A stretch of DNA of 64,000 nucleotides from Methylomonas sp. MK1 (GCF_000365425.1 NZ_AQOV01000001.1:310001-374000), one strand, 5' to 3'. Positions 44,360-52,761 are shown, numbered from the stretch's first letter. The notes: a model not told the origin generated them from the letters alone. Translations and numbers: made by a program.

Positions 44360-47300
44360 CTAAATTTTTCCGCTTAGCTGTATACCGAACCAGCGTGGAT
44401 ACGGGTCCGGCCCGAACGAGTTCCAGCCGACTTCATGAGCCCTATCGTTGAAGATGTTTTTACCGATCAAGCTTAAATCCCAGTGCTTATCGCGGGTGCC
44501 GATACCGATCGCCGCGTCGGTTCGCGCTCTATCGCCGACCCAACCGTACGCCGATAAGTTATCGGTGTTATTAAACTCGGTTTGGTAATTGGTATTAAAG
44601 CTGGTGTGAGCGATGTATTTGCTCTCGAAAATCGGCTTGGTATATTCGGCGCCGACGTTGAAATTCCACTTGGAAGCGCCTGGCAAATACTGGCCGGTCA
44701 TATCCACATAATCCGCCGATACATATCCCAGCTCATCGGGTTTGGGCGCGTTTTTGTAATCCAGGTATTCGGCAACGTTATAGGCACCGTTGAAGCGGAT
44801 CGACAAATCGGGAATGGTATTGATCACGCTGTCCAGTTCCACACCATGTACACGCACCCGACCGACATTACCCTGCGATGAGGTATAGGCCGTCAAACCG
44901 GAGCCGCCTGGCTCCATATTCACTTGGGTTTGGAATTCGTCCACCACCTGCACGGCCTGCTGGTAGTTTTTTATATCCATCACGAAGGCATCGACATTGA
45001 GCACTATCGACTTGTCCAGCCAGAATGATTTCAAACCCAGCTCCAATGCATGGGTTTCTTCAGGCTTAACCGTAAACGGTCGGCCATTGACCGGCGCGAC
45101 CGAACCGGACTTTTCGCCGTATTGCCAGGATAGGTAAGTAGTCAGGTCGTCGTTGATTTTATAGCTGGGCGACAACTGGGCGGTATACAACACGTCCTGG
45201 TAATCGTCTTCGACGGTTTGGTTCAAGCGACCAATCTGCGAAGCCCGCAGGGTTTTGGCATTGGCGACCATGGTTTTCTGCGCGGCAGTCAATGCGGCAT
45301 AGCTGGAGCCGCCAAAATACCGCGCCGCCAAGGAGTCGGCCAGCGCGGTTTGCTCCGCACTATTCACTACAGCGTCGCCGGCCACAACAGCAGTTTGCGC
45401 CGCATTGAGCTTACCGTAGTTTGCGGTAGAGCCGTAGAAGGTGTTAGTAACTGTTTTATTGGTCCCATCGGGATTTTTGTCGATCACCCCGTCGCCATCC
45501 TGATCGACCGTAAAAGACTGGGCGGTATCGGAGTTAAAGCCGCCAGTTGCTACATCGCGGACAGTTACAGGATTAAAAGCCCCACCCACACCGTTTCGGC
45601 CGATAATCTTAAAGTTACGCGACTTACGATCTTCATGTGTGGCGCGTACCCCGGCGGTGAGGGTGAATTTATCGGTAAAGTGCAAATCCGATTCGCCGTA
45701 TAAGGCGCCGGATTGGGTGCGGATCTCGGTAGATTCGAAGGTGCGCGCATCCTGCAACAAGTCTTTTAGAATCGCTTCGCCGGCGCCGCGATTGCTGCCG
45801 GCGTTTCTATATAAGGCATTGTATTGGCCATTGGTGGCAAACCAGGCGCCGGCGTCGGCGCCCCACCCGGCTTTAGAGTCGACGTTATCCTTGGTCCATA
45901 AACCGATCACGCCGGCCTTGTAATCCAGAAAGCCGCCCGGTTTGTTGACGATTTTAAATTCCTGCGTCCATTGATTGTATTTAACCCCGCCGCCGCCATC
46001 GACACTGATGTCAAACGGCGTACCTTCGTCGTTGTGCGCATCGAAGCGATACTCGCGCACCCCGGTCCTGGAACTCAACACATGATCGCCGACTTCCCAG
46101 TCGATTAAGGCCGCCGCGCCCTGATTGTTGACGGTTTGGCCTTTATTTTGGTCGAACCAGACGGTGCCGCGTTGTTCGCCGCCAATGTAGTCGTTATAGG
46201 TAAAGCCCCGATTAGCAAAGTATTGTCCGGCTGCCGCCCTTGAGCCTACGGCGCTGATCGCCCCCGGACTGGTGGTATCGGTCAGCGCAAATTGATTGCT
46301 GTGACTGAAATAGCCATTGAGTTTGGAATAAGCGGACGTGCCGTTTCGGTCGGTGAGGCTACCGTCGGTAAATCTGAAAGGCTGATCGTGGTAGAAGGTC
46401 AAACCGTTTTGCAGCTGCGGCTGTTTCGGCTCAAAGTCGGCGATGAATCTGGCCGTCAGATTGGACGTTGGGGTAAATAGCAACTGGGCGCGACCACTCA
46501 AGCGATCGCGGTTGTATAGCGTGTAATTTCTGTCGTATTCGTTTTCGTAAAAGCCGCGGGCCTTGTCGACGATAAACGAACCGCGCCAGGCCAGAAAATT
46601 ATCGATTATCGTCCCACCCAAGGCACCTTGCAATATCAGCGACTCCCGTTGCCCATAGGCAGCGGACAATTCTGCCGTGGGTGCGAAGGTCGGTAGTTTA
46701 GAGGTGACATTAACCTTACCCGAGCTTGCCGCTAGACCGCCTTCGGTACCGCGCGGCCCGCGCGTTACTTCCACCGCTTCCACGTCGTAAAAACTGAAGT
46801 TAGCCAGCTGCGTTAAGGCGTACGGTACGCCGTCCACTGTCACACCGACGCTGGGGTCCTGGGTTTCGGTGAAACTTCGTTTACCCAAACCGCGCACCGA
46901 TAGCGAGGCACCACGCGTGTTGTTCTGGTTGAATTGTACGTTGGAAGCGCGGCGGGTGATGTCGCCCAAGTCTCTGGACAGCTCCCGGTTAAGTTCGGTA
47001 CCGGATACCACCGATACCGATTGCGCGACTTCGTGTAATTTCGCCAATTTGGGTTTGGCCTTCACAACCACTTCACCCAAATCCTCTTTTTGGTCTTCGT
47101 CGTTCTTGGCTAAAGCCTCAGCCGGCGCTTCATTCTGCGCGGCAGTGGTTTCTGTAGAGGTTACAGCGGCTCCGGCTGGCGCAGAACCTATTGCACCTTG
47201 CTTGATAAATTCCAATTCACGTTGTTTGGCGGCGGCAAGCTGCTGACGCAAAGCCTGATTTTCCGCTTCCAAATCGCTAACCGCTTTGCTATTTACGCTT

Positions 47301-47476
47301 TTGCTTTTGCTGTTTTTTTTCGGCGCGGCTTCCACGTCAAATGCCGATACCAGGGACACCCCGGCGATAGCCATTGCCACGCAAGTCGATAACCTACGGC
47401 GCGCACTGATTGCTTGAGGAACTCCATCCTGTCGAGTAGCGCTTACTGAAAAAGCACTTGCTAATTTATCGCTCAC
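44360..47476 (-). CDS. TonB-dependent outer-membrane receptor 2 with N-terminal coiled coil
   Basis: Receptor of 1038 residues, paralogous to receptor 1. Layout: signal region (LSTCVAMAIAGVSLVSAFDVEAA), coiled coil (VSDLEAENQALRQQLAAAKQRELEFIKQG in two halves), acidic linker, plug (LGEVVVKAKPKLAKLHEVAQSVSVV, VEVTRGPRGTEGGLAASSG) and barrel ending IQLSGKI. A Gly/Asp-rich loop resembling a calcium-binding segment (DQDGDGVIDKNPDG) occurs in one barrel loop. It starts with GTG at 47476 behind AGGTGG. It has its own sigma-54 promoter. Confidence 0.9.
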   Translation of the reverse strand: MSDKLASAFSVSATRQDGVPQAISARRRLSTCVAMAIAGVSLVSAFDVEAAPKKNSKSKSVNSKAVSDLEAENQALRQQLAAAKQRELEFIKQGAIGSAPAGAAVTSTETTAAQNEAPAEALAKNDEDQKEDLGEVVVKAKPKLAKLHEVAQSVSVVSGTELNRELSRDLGDITRRASNVQFNQNNTRGASLSVRGLGKRSFTETQDPSVGVTVDGVPYALTQLANFSFYDVEAVEVTRGPRGTEGGLAASSGKVNVTSKLPTFAPTAELSAAYGQRESLILQGALGGTIIDNFLAWRGSFIVDKARGFYENEYDRNYTLYNRDRLSGRAQLLFTPTSNLTARFIADFEPKQPQLQNGLTFYHDQPFRFTDGSLTDRNGTSAYSKLNGYFSHSNQFALTDTTSPGAISAVGSRAAAGQYFANRGFTYNDYIGGEQRGTVWFDQNKGQTVNNQGAAALIDWEVGDHVLSSRTGVREYRFDAHNDEGTPFDISVDGGGGVKYNQWTQEFKIVNKPGGFLDYKAGVIGLWTKDNVDSKAGWGADAGAWFATNGQYNALYRNAGSNRGAGEAILKDLLQDARTFESTEIRTQSGALYGESDLHFTDKFTLTAGVRATHEDRKSRNFKIIGRNGVGGAFNPVTVRDVATGGFNSDTAQSFTVDQDGDGVIDKNPDGTNKTVTNTFYGSTANYGKLNAAQTAVVAGDAVVNSAEQTALADSLAARYFGGSSYAALTAAQKTMVANAKTLRASQIGRLNQTVEDDYQDVLYTAQLSPSYKINDDLTTYLSWQYGEKSGSVAPVNGRPFTVKPEETHALELGLKSFWLDKSIVLNVDAFVMDIKNYQQAVQVVDEFQTQVNMEPGGSGLTAYTSSQGNVGRVRVHGVELDSVINTIPDLSIRFNGAYNVAEYLDYKNAPKPDELGYVSADYVDMTGQYLPGASKWNFNVGAEYTKPIFESKYIAHTSFNTNYQTEFNNTDNLSAYGWVGDRARTDAAIGIGTRDKHWDLSLIGKNIFNDRAHEVGWNSFGPDPYPRWFGIQLSGKI

Positions 47477-47568
47477 TATTCCACCTAAACGAATGTTAAA
47501 AAAAATCGATATGAACCAACATCAAAACTCTGCCGGCAACAAAATAAAACCGGCTCTAATATCAATTT

Positions 47569-47584
47569 TGCAATAGGCATGCCA
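47569..47584 (-). promoter_or_regulatory. Sigma-54 promoter of TonB receptor 2
   Basis: Minus strand TGGCATGCCTATTGCA is an exact TGGC-N7-TTGC match about 93 bp upstream of the GTG start. Confidence 0.75.
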
Positions 47585-47725
47585 GCAGTAAGTAAATAGC
47601 GCTAACAGGCGAATTACATTCGCAAAATAATTCACAACTACATGTTTTTATTTATTTTTTAAATTTTCTACAAGTTATTAATCAGCGAGAACAAACAAAA
47701 AGTCACTCAGCGTTTTTACGTAAAA

Positions 47726-47743
47726 CTGCTGAAACTCAAACAG
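47726..47743. promoter_or_regulatory. Activator site (single) for TonB receptor 2
   Basis: CTGCT-GAAACTCA-AACAG is a perfect CTGYT-N8-ARCAG match about 175 bp upstream of the predicted TonB receptor 2 start. It overlaps a further palindrome CAGCAGCTGCTG (47741-47752). No partner is seen at 32 bp on either side. Confidence 0.6.
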
Positions 47744-47812
47744 CAGCTGCTGACAGAATGAATAGCCTTTGTTGTTAGCCTGAATCAGCCTTGCTGAGCA
47801 CCTGATCGGCAT

Positions 47813-47862
47813 CTGTTGAATTAGAAATACAATTTGCTGGCAGCCTGCCCGCCATTCAACAA
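47813..47862. promoter_or_regulatory. Paired activator sites (32-bp spacing), arylsulfotransferase unit
   Basis: CTGTT-N8-AATAC (47813-47830) and CTGCC-N8-AACAA (47845-47862) each match 8 of 10 consensus positions and start exactly 32 bp apart. They are the weakest pair and lie about 208 and 240 bp upstream of the predicted arylsulfotransferase start. The remaining part of the 47477-48106 gap holds no gene. Confidence 0.45.
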
Positions 47863-48034
47863 GCTCAGCCAGAAGCCGATATATTCCAGATCAATTTGCA
47901 GCACGGCTTGCTTGAAAACATTTCCCGGCAGCAACGGTGCATTGATGGCAAGGCCTTGATTCACGAGGCCTTTATCGGGTTTTAGTTTATTAGGTGGAGG
48001 TTTTCGGCAGGCAAATGGATTAAATTAAAATTGT

Positions 48035-48050
48035 TGGCTTGATCATTGCT
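48035..48050 (+). promoter_or_regulatory. Sigma-54 promoter of the arylsulfotransferase-like gene
   Basis: TGGCTTGATCATTGCT is an exact TGGC-N7-TTGC match 56 nt before the ATG. Predicted start is near 48062. Confidence 0.75.
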
Positions 48051-48106
48051 TACAGCCATCCTCGAGCACCAGCACAGCCATCAGCCCGTTCATAAAGGAA
48101 TAAGCA

Positions 48107-49546
48107 ATGACCCAAATAAAACCATCCGTAACCGCACGCGGCCGCAAACCAAACCGACCATCGCGTAAATCCCAAGCCTGGCAGCAAGCGGCGTTAATTG
48201 TGCTGGGAACCGCGCTGAGCGTCTCGGCCTTATCAGGACCGAGCGTATTCCCTACCGGCACCACACGCTACGACCCGGGCAAAGCGTATAACTCGTTTGT
48301 ATTGTTCAGCGGCGGCGACAATATCGCGCATCTGATCGATTTAAACGGCAATTCCGTTCACGAATGGCCGGATGCCGCCAGCCACAGCACTCTTATCAAT
48401 CCCGCCGTGAACGGCGGTAAACTGGGACATGTATTTGTCACGCAGGAAACCACCGAAGGCAAAGGTACCGACTTGGTGCCCGGCCAAGTCAGTAAGAAGA
48501 TCACCAAAACCATCGCCGAGCTGGACTGGGACGGCAAAACCGTCTGGAGCTTCGGCGACAAAGCGCCTGGCGGCGCCGCGCAACAACATCATGACTGGGC
48601 CAGATTACCCAACGGCAATACCGTGGTATTGGCTAACCTCGTGCATCCGGTGAAAGGCTTTAAGCAGCCGCAAGTGTTGGACGATGTGATTTATGAAGTC
48701 AATCCGGCAGGCGAAGTGGTCTGGAAATGGATTGCCTCGGAGCATTTGCAGGAATTTGGCTTTACGCCGGCCGAACTTAAATTGGTCCGCAATGCCGAGA
48801 TTGCCGACTACCTGCATGTGAACAATCTAAAAGTAGTCGGCCCGAACCGCTGGTATGCGGCCGGCGACCAGCGTTTTCATCCCGATAATCTGTTGATCGA
48901 TGCGCGCAACGCCAATTTCATTATCATCATCGACCGCAAGACCGGCAAAGTGGTCTGGAACCTGGGACCGCACTACCCAGCCGCGTCCATTGAAGAACAA
49001 CTGGCCCGCAAAGTACCGCGCCCGGTCGATCAAATCAGTGCCCAACACGATGCGCATATCATCCCGGAAGGCTTGCCCGGAGCGGGTAATTTACTGGTAT
49101 TCGACAATCAAGGCATCGCCGGTTATCCGCCGGCTCCGGTGCCGCGCACCGGCGGTTCGCGGGTGTTGGAAATCGATCCGATCAAGAAAGAAATTGTCTG
49201 GCAATACACAGGCGAGAGCTCCGGCGGCCCCAGTTGGTCGTTTCGTAGCACACACATCAGCGCCGCCCGCCGCCTGCCTAACGGCAATACCTTTATAGAC
49301 GAAGGCCAGAGCGGCCGATTATTCCAGGTAACAAGCGACGGCGACATAGTCTGGGAATACATCAACCCGTATTTTCGTACTGGTAAGGACGCTGTGACCG
49401 GCCGAGCCACGGCCAATAACGCGGTATATCGCGGCCAACCGGTACCTTACGATTGGGTATCCGCGGGCACACCGCATAGTGAAAATCCGGTCGCCCCTCC
49501 CGATTTAACCAAATTTCGACTGCCAATGGCGGGCAATAAGCCCTGA
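48107..49546 (+). CDS. Arylsulfotransferase (ASST)-like exported protein
   Basis: Protein of 479 residues with a basic N-terminus and one signal/anchor helix (ALIVLGTALSVSALSG), followed by a beta-propeller of the arylsulfotransferase family. Repeated blade motifs are NSVHEWPD, GKTVWSFG, GEVVWKWI, GKVVWNLG, KEIVWQYTG and GDIVWEYINPYF. Conserved histidines occur in QQHHDWARLPNGNT and SAQHDAHIIPEG, as expected for transfer of a sulfate group through a histidine. The exact acceptor is unknown; some family members are not sulfotransferases. AGGAATAAGC precedes the ATG. A cupin gene follows. Confidence 0.82.
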   Translation: MTQIKPSVTARGRKPNRPSRKSQAWQQAALIVLGTALSVSALSGPSVFPTGTTRYDPGKAYNSFVLFSGGDNIAHLIDLNGNSVHEWPDAASHSTLINPAVNGGKLGHVFVTQETTEGKGTDLVPGQVSKKITKTIAELDWDGKTVWSFGDKAPGGAAQQHHDWARLPNGNTVVLANLVHPVKGFKQPQVLDDVIYEVNPAGEVVWKWIASEHLQEFGFTPAELKLVRNAEIADYLHVNNLKVVGPNRWYAAGDQRFHPDNLLIDARNANFIIIIDRKTGKVVWNLGPHYPAASIEEQLARKVPRPVDQISAQHDAHIIPEGLPGAGNLLVFDNQGIAGYPPAPVPRTGGSRVLEIDPIKKEIVWQYTGESSGGPSWSFRSTHISAARRLPNGNTFIDEGQSGRLFQVTSDGDIVWEYINPYFRTGKDAVTGRATANNAVYRGQPVPYDWVSAGTPHSENPVAPPDLTKFRLPMAGNKP

Positions 49547-49722
49547 AGCAGATTGGGCAAAAAACGCAGCACGCTGCATTCAATTTAACAGCCGTGGGTT
49601 TCGGGGTATCTGGAAGTGATGTTTGGCAGACGGGTTACTGCCATTAAGTCAAAAGGAACAGGCACTCCACAACCGGATACCCCCAAGCCCATGGCACTAA
49701 TACCCTAAATTTGGAGATTAAA

Positions 49723-50190
49723 ATGTTACATGCACGTATTCGACGGCAGTTATCACTACCAGCCTTGGCAATCGCGTTATCTTTAGCTTATAACTCTGCG
49801 GCAGCCGTGGAACTTGACCCCAAAGCCATTTCCATCAAGCTGCCAGACCAAATTAATTGGGTCGCAAATCCCAGCGGCTCGGAAAGCGCGGTACTGGTCG
49901 GCGATCCGAACAAACCCGGCCTGTATGTGGTGCTGAATAAATGGAAGGCTCATCACAACAGCAAGCCGCATTCGCACCCAAACGACCGCTTCATCACTGT
50001 GATTTCAGGCACTTGGTGGGTCGGCACCGGCAGTAATTACGACCCCGAGCATTTGCAACCGGTACCAGCGGGCAGCTTCGTCACCCATTACGGTAACGAA
50101 ATCCATTACGACGGCGCGAAGGACGAAGACACGGTTTTACAGATTGTCGGCATCGGTCCGGCTACATCGACCCCTGCACCTGGAAAATAG
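49723..50190 (+). CDS. Exported cupin-domain protein
   Basis: Small periplasmic protein of 155 residues with a signal peptide (LSLPALAIALSLAYNSAAA) and a single cupin barrel. The metal-site motif is KPHSHPNDRFITVISGTWWVGTG, followed by VPAGSFVTHYGNEIHYDGA, giving the usual His/His/Glu-type cluster. The start at 49723 follows GGAG at good spacing. It is 176 nt downstream of the arylsulfotransferase-like gene and probably in its transcript. The substrate is unknown. Confidence 0.8.
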   Translation: MLHARIRRQLSLPALAIALSLAYNSAAAVELDPKAISIKLPDQINWVANPSGSESAVLVGDPNKPGLYVVLNKWKAHHNSKPHSHPNDRFITVISGTWWVGTGSNYDPEHLQPVPAGSFVTHYGNEIHYDGAKDEDTVLQIVGIGPATSTPAPGK

Positions 50191-50201
50191 CTTTGAAGTA
50201 C

Positions 50202-50378
50202 CTGATTAGCAAGAATCTTCAGCTAGCACCCAAAAGATCGTCATTCCGGCAGGGATTGCCGGAATCCAGGCTTCATGGATGATTCGAAGCTTACCATCCA
50301 TGGCACTGGATACCCGCTCTTGTGCCCAGTGGGTATCCGTGCGGGTATGACGCTCAGCTGAAGATTCTTACCAGTCAG
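50202..50378. repeat. MITE-like palindromic repeat
   Basis: A 177-bp segment in the gap between cupin and activator genes. A perfect inner pair AAGAATCTTCAGCT (50211-50224) / AGCTGAAGATTCTT (50356-50369) extends to 23-bp inverted arms with three mismatches. Between them lie GTCATTCCGGCAGGGATTGC-type repeat sequences common in intergenic DNA of many proteobacteria. It encodes nothing and could act as a bidirectional terminator. Confidence 0.65.
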
Positions 50379-50430
50379 ATTGAACTAAGCACCCTGCCAT
50401 CGACAAAGTGGTTGAAGGAGTTTGCGGAGA

Positions 50431-51507
50431 TTACTCTTCGCCTTCTTGATAAGCGACGGCCAATTTTCTCTGGCCATTGGCCAACATGCCATACAGCCCC
50501 AACTTGTGGCGCAGCACATTGCGGCTAATATCCAGCAAGCGCGCAGTTTGCACCTGGTTTTCTTCGCAAAACTCGAATGCCGTGCGAATCACGGTCTCTT
50601 CGATGATATCGAACAGTTTAGGCGGCGCTTGTTCGCACAAGCGCAGTAGCGAACTTTCCAGCGAGGAGGTTGAAACTATGGGCCCGCTCTGCGAGACTCG
50701 TACCCCCGACAACTTAAAGTCCTCCGGACGCAAACGATTGCCTGGGCAGACCAACAAGGCCCTATGCACCGCATTTTCCAACTCGCGAATATTGCCGGGC
50801 CAGTCGTAATTTAACAAGGCCAGCTCGGTGGAAGGCGATAATTTGATTTCACCATAGCCTAAGCGGTCGCCGTAGACTTTCAGAAAATGCCTGGCCAAGG
50901 GCAAAATATCGCCCGGCCGTTCCCGCAAAGGCGCAAGATGAATCGCGGCCACATTGAAACGGTAATACAGGTCGGCGCGAAAATGCGATGCCGCCACCGC
51001 TTCTTCCAAATTAACATTGGTAGCGGCGATGACTCTGACATCCACCGGCGAAGGCGTGCGCGAACCCACCTTTACCACTTCCCTTTCCTGCAATACCCGC
51101 AATAATTTCGCTTGCAAGCCCAGCGGTAAATCGCCGACTTCGTCCAGAAACAAACTACCTTTATTGGCGGTTTCGAACCAACCTTCTTTTGTATTCAAGG
51201 CGCCGGTGAAAGCGCCTTTTTCGTGGCCGAACAATTCGCTTTCGATCAAGTTTTCACTGAGTGCCGCGCAATTTAAAGCACCGAAAGGTCCTTTGGCGCG
51301 CTTACTAAGTGCATGGACATGCCTGGCGACCAATTCCTTGCCGGTGCCCGTCTCGCCGATGATCAGCACTGTCGCATCGCTAGGCGCGATCCGCTCGATG
51401 TGCTCCAACAGTTTTCGTGAAACCGGATCCTCGAACACCATCGCCGTGGCCCGCACCGTGTGCGACAGCTGTCGTAATTGCAATTCGTCAAATGCTAATA
51501 ATGTCAT
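50431..51507 (-). CDS. Sigma-54-dependent activator without receiver domain (SfnR-like)
   Basis: Enhancer-binding protein of 358 residues. A short N-terminal segment (about 1-25) is followed by the AAA+ domain with Walker A GETGTGKE, sigma-54 contact loop GAFTGA, Walker B LFLDEVGDLP and the arginine fingers in FRADLYYRFNV. A C-terminal Fis-type HTH is present (NQVQTARLLDISRNVLRHKLGLYG). It has no REC, GAF or PAS domain, the layout of SfnR, which controls organosulfur use in pseudomonads; that comparison is from memory of the family. It lies at the centre of seven sigma-54-type promoters, including one upstream of itself, and is the best candidate to bind their paired palindromes. Confidence 0.9.
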   Translation of the reverse strand: MTLLAFDELQLRQLSHTVRATAMVFEDPVSRKLLEHIERIAPSDATVLIIGETGTGKELVARHVHALSKRAKGPFGALNCAALSENLIESELFGHEKGAFTGALNTKEGWFETANKGSLFLDEVGDLPLGLQAKLLRVLQEREVVKVGSRTPSPVDVRVIAATNVNLEEAVAASHFRADLYYRFNVAAIHLAPLRERPGDILPLARHFLKVYGDRLGYGEIKLSPSTELALLNYDWPGNIRELENAVHRALLVCPGNRLRPEDFKLSGVRVSQSGPIVSTSSLESSLLRLCEQAPPKLFDIIEETVIRTAFEFCEENQVQTARLLDISRNVLRHKLGLYGMLANGQRKLAVAYQEGEE

Positions 51508-51703
51508 ACGGTTTCCCCTGCACTGCGAGCAACGATGCCGTCACTCAAAAATATATCCATGAAAGATCTTTTCCTAAGATGTCAAAAATAGTGATTCGTC
51601 GCGGCATCACAAGTTAACTGCCGAAACGCAAACACCAAACAAAAATCAGCCTTACCGTGCCCAAAGTCAGTCCACAAACCGGCGCTTTCGCTGAGCACAG
51701 GCC
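51508..51703. other. Activator gene 5' leader
   Basis: About 195 nt between the U-tract of the conserved RNA element and the activator start codon. No gene or further clear structure was seen. A separate promoter here cannot be excluded. Confidence 0.35.
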
Positions 51704-51758
51704 AAAAAAAAGCCAGCAGTCCTTTGGGGACAAACTGGCTTCCGGCGGTCCGGTCAGC
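51704..51758 (-). ncRNA. Conserved terminator-containing leader or small RNA before the sigma-54 activator
   Basis: The minus strand carries GCTGACCGGACCGCCGGAAG, then stem AAGCCAG / CTGGCTT around an inner GTCC/GGAC helix, eight T and GGCC. It is the second copy of the element before cysK at 24559-24620: the 5' block differs by one base and the terminator stem is the same, but the loop differs. It lies between the predicted sigma-54 start (near 51807) and the activator gene, so it is either an attenuator or the 3' part of a roughly 100-nt small RNA. Confidence 0.6.
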
Positions 51759-51817
51759 AGAAGTGGATGTTATGGAGACAAAATGCTCGGAAAATAACAG
51801 CGAGATACCAGGCTCCA

Positions 51818-51833
51818 AGCATGGTTCATGCCA
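51818..51833 (-). promoter_or_regulatory. Sigma-54-like promoter upstream of the activator gene
   Basis: Minus strand TGGCATGAACCATGCT fits TGGC-N7-TTGC with one mismatch and correct 12-bp GG-GC spacing. It would drive the conserved RNA element and possibly the activator gene (autoregulation). Confidence 0.55.
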
Positions 51834-51884
51834 CTTCGTATTTACAGCACATAATAAAGGATTACGGGTTTTTGCGAAACACCA

Positions 51885-51934
51885 ATGTTGCCACAGCAAC
51901 ATAATCTGTTGTTTAAGTGTTGATATATCAACAC
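51885..51934. promoter_or_regulatory. Paired activator sites (32-bp spacing), activator gene
   Basis: ATGTT-N8-AACAT (51885-51902) and GTGTT-N8-AACAC (51917-51934) keep the TGYT-N8-ARCA core and are perfect palindromes. They start exactly 32 bp apart, about 87 and 119 bp upstream of the predicted start. The remainder of the 51508-52325 gap shows no convincing gene. Confidence 0.6.
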
Positions 51935-52061
51935 ATTTCCATGAGTCTGAATTTTACTTGCGAAGCATTGGCCTTTTTCGCGCTAATCCAATTGAGTCGG
52001 GCTTTTTCGACAAGCCCAGTCAGCCGAAATCGTTCACCAAACATGCCCGCTATGTTTCGAC

Positions 52062-52111
52062 CTGTTCGTATACCAGCAGCATTTGCTGACGCCATGCTGG
52101 TAAATCAGCAT
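52062..52111. promoter_or_regulatory. Paired activator sites (32-bp spacing), tatA
   Basis: CTGTT-CGTATACC-AGCAG (52062-52079) is a perfect match; ATGCT-N8-AGCAT (52094-52111) keeps the core. Starts are exactly 32 bp apart, about 154 and 186 bp upstream of the predicted tatA start. The first site is almost identical to the second RND-pump site, including most spacer bases. Confidence 0.68.
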
Positions 52112-52229
52112 TTTTTTGGATATTTGCCGTTAACCCGCGTGCTTCCATGTTCGGTAACTCAAACGGGTGTTGTCGATCTGCCTGGAACACAGGGGTAATT
52201 TGGCGTATTCCAGCAATCACCCAGCATAT

Positions 52230-52245
52230 TGGCCCTTATCTTGCT
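52230..52245 (+). promoter_or_regulatory. Sigma-54 promoter of tatA
   Basis: TGGCCCTTATCTTGCT is an exact TGGC-N7-TTGC match 80 nt before the tatA ATG. Confidence 0.75.
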
Positions 52246-52325
52246 GAAGACCGGATTGAAAAGGCTAAGTCAATATTCACAAGCGACTTACCTAAATTTC
52301 GCAACTTTCAACTTTGGAGAAAAAC

Positions 52326-52553
52326 ATGGGCTTGAGCATTCCCCACTTATTAGTAGTTTTAGCGATTGTGGTCTTGGTGTTCGGCACCAAGCGCCTGAAA
52401 AATGTCGGCGCCGATCTGGGCGATGCGATCAAGGGATTTCGTAATGCGGTAAAGGAAAGCGAAGAAGCCGAAGAGGCCAAAGCGATCACCCAACTCTATC
52501 AGGAAGAATTATCCGGCGAGTCGATAGGCAAAGCTGACCGCACCAAGGCTTGA
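52326..52553 (+). CDS. tatA: Orphan Tat translocase subunit TatA/E
   Basis: Protein of 75 residues with the TatA layout: a short transmembrane helix ([16 protein letters not shown]), the hinge [26 protein letters not shown] as amphipathic helix, and an acidic tail. It forms the pore component for folded, twin-arginine-signal proteins. No tatB or tatC is adjacent, so it must work with a Tat complex encoded elsewhere. The start MGLSIPH is set by GGAG 8-10 nt upstream. Its sigma-54 promoter and paired sites place it in the same regulon as the Tat-exported DUF1501 protein. Confidence 0.9.
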   Translation: MGLSIPHLLVVLAIVVLVFGTKRLKNVGADLGDAIKGFRNAVKESEEAEEAKAITQLYQEELSGESIGKADRTKA

Positions 52554-52599
52554 TACGCCGGGTTGCTGTTCTCAGGCTAAAGGCGCTTAGACCCGCGTC

Positions 52600-52649
52600 C
52601 TGCTGCCAAAGCAGCAGCTTTTGATCGCCGCCTGTTTGCATACCAACAG
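52600..52649. promoter_or_regulatory. Paired activator sites (32-bp spacing), RND pump
   Basis: CTGCT-N8-AGCAG (52600-52617) and CTGTT-TGCATACC-AACAG (52632-52649) are both perfect CTGYT-N8-ARCAG matches. They start exactly 32 bp apart, about 132 and 164 bp upstream of the predicted start. Confidence 0.72.
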
Positions 52650-52745
52650 CTTGGAACATTTGCCGGCAAAAATTATGCTGCTGATTCTCACCTAAGCTCA
52701 AGCGCATGCAGGACACTATGCTTGTAAAAACCGATGGAGATTGCT

Positions 52746-52761
52746 TGGTATAGCACTTGCT
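52746..52761 (+). promoter_or_regulatory. Sigma-54 promoter of the RND pump genes
   Basis: TGGTATAGCACTTGCT has an intact TTGC -12 element, GG at -24 and correct spacing; the -24 C is T. It lies 91 nt before the RND permease ATG. Confidence 0.65.

Noticed and set aside
47741..47752. CAGCAGCTGCTG as an independent regulator site
   Set aside because: It overlaps the perfect 18-bp activator site at 47726-47743 and has no spaced partner, so I treat it as part of that site's neighbourhood.
51724..52089. A 121-codon plus-strand frame between activator and tatA
   Set aside because: It covers the conserved RNA element and paired sites, is Cys/Ser/His-rich without a domain, and has no good ribosome-binding site.
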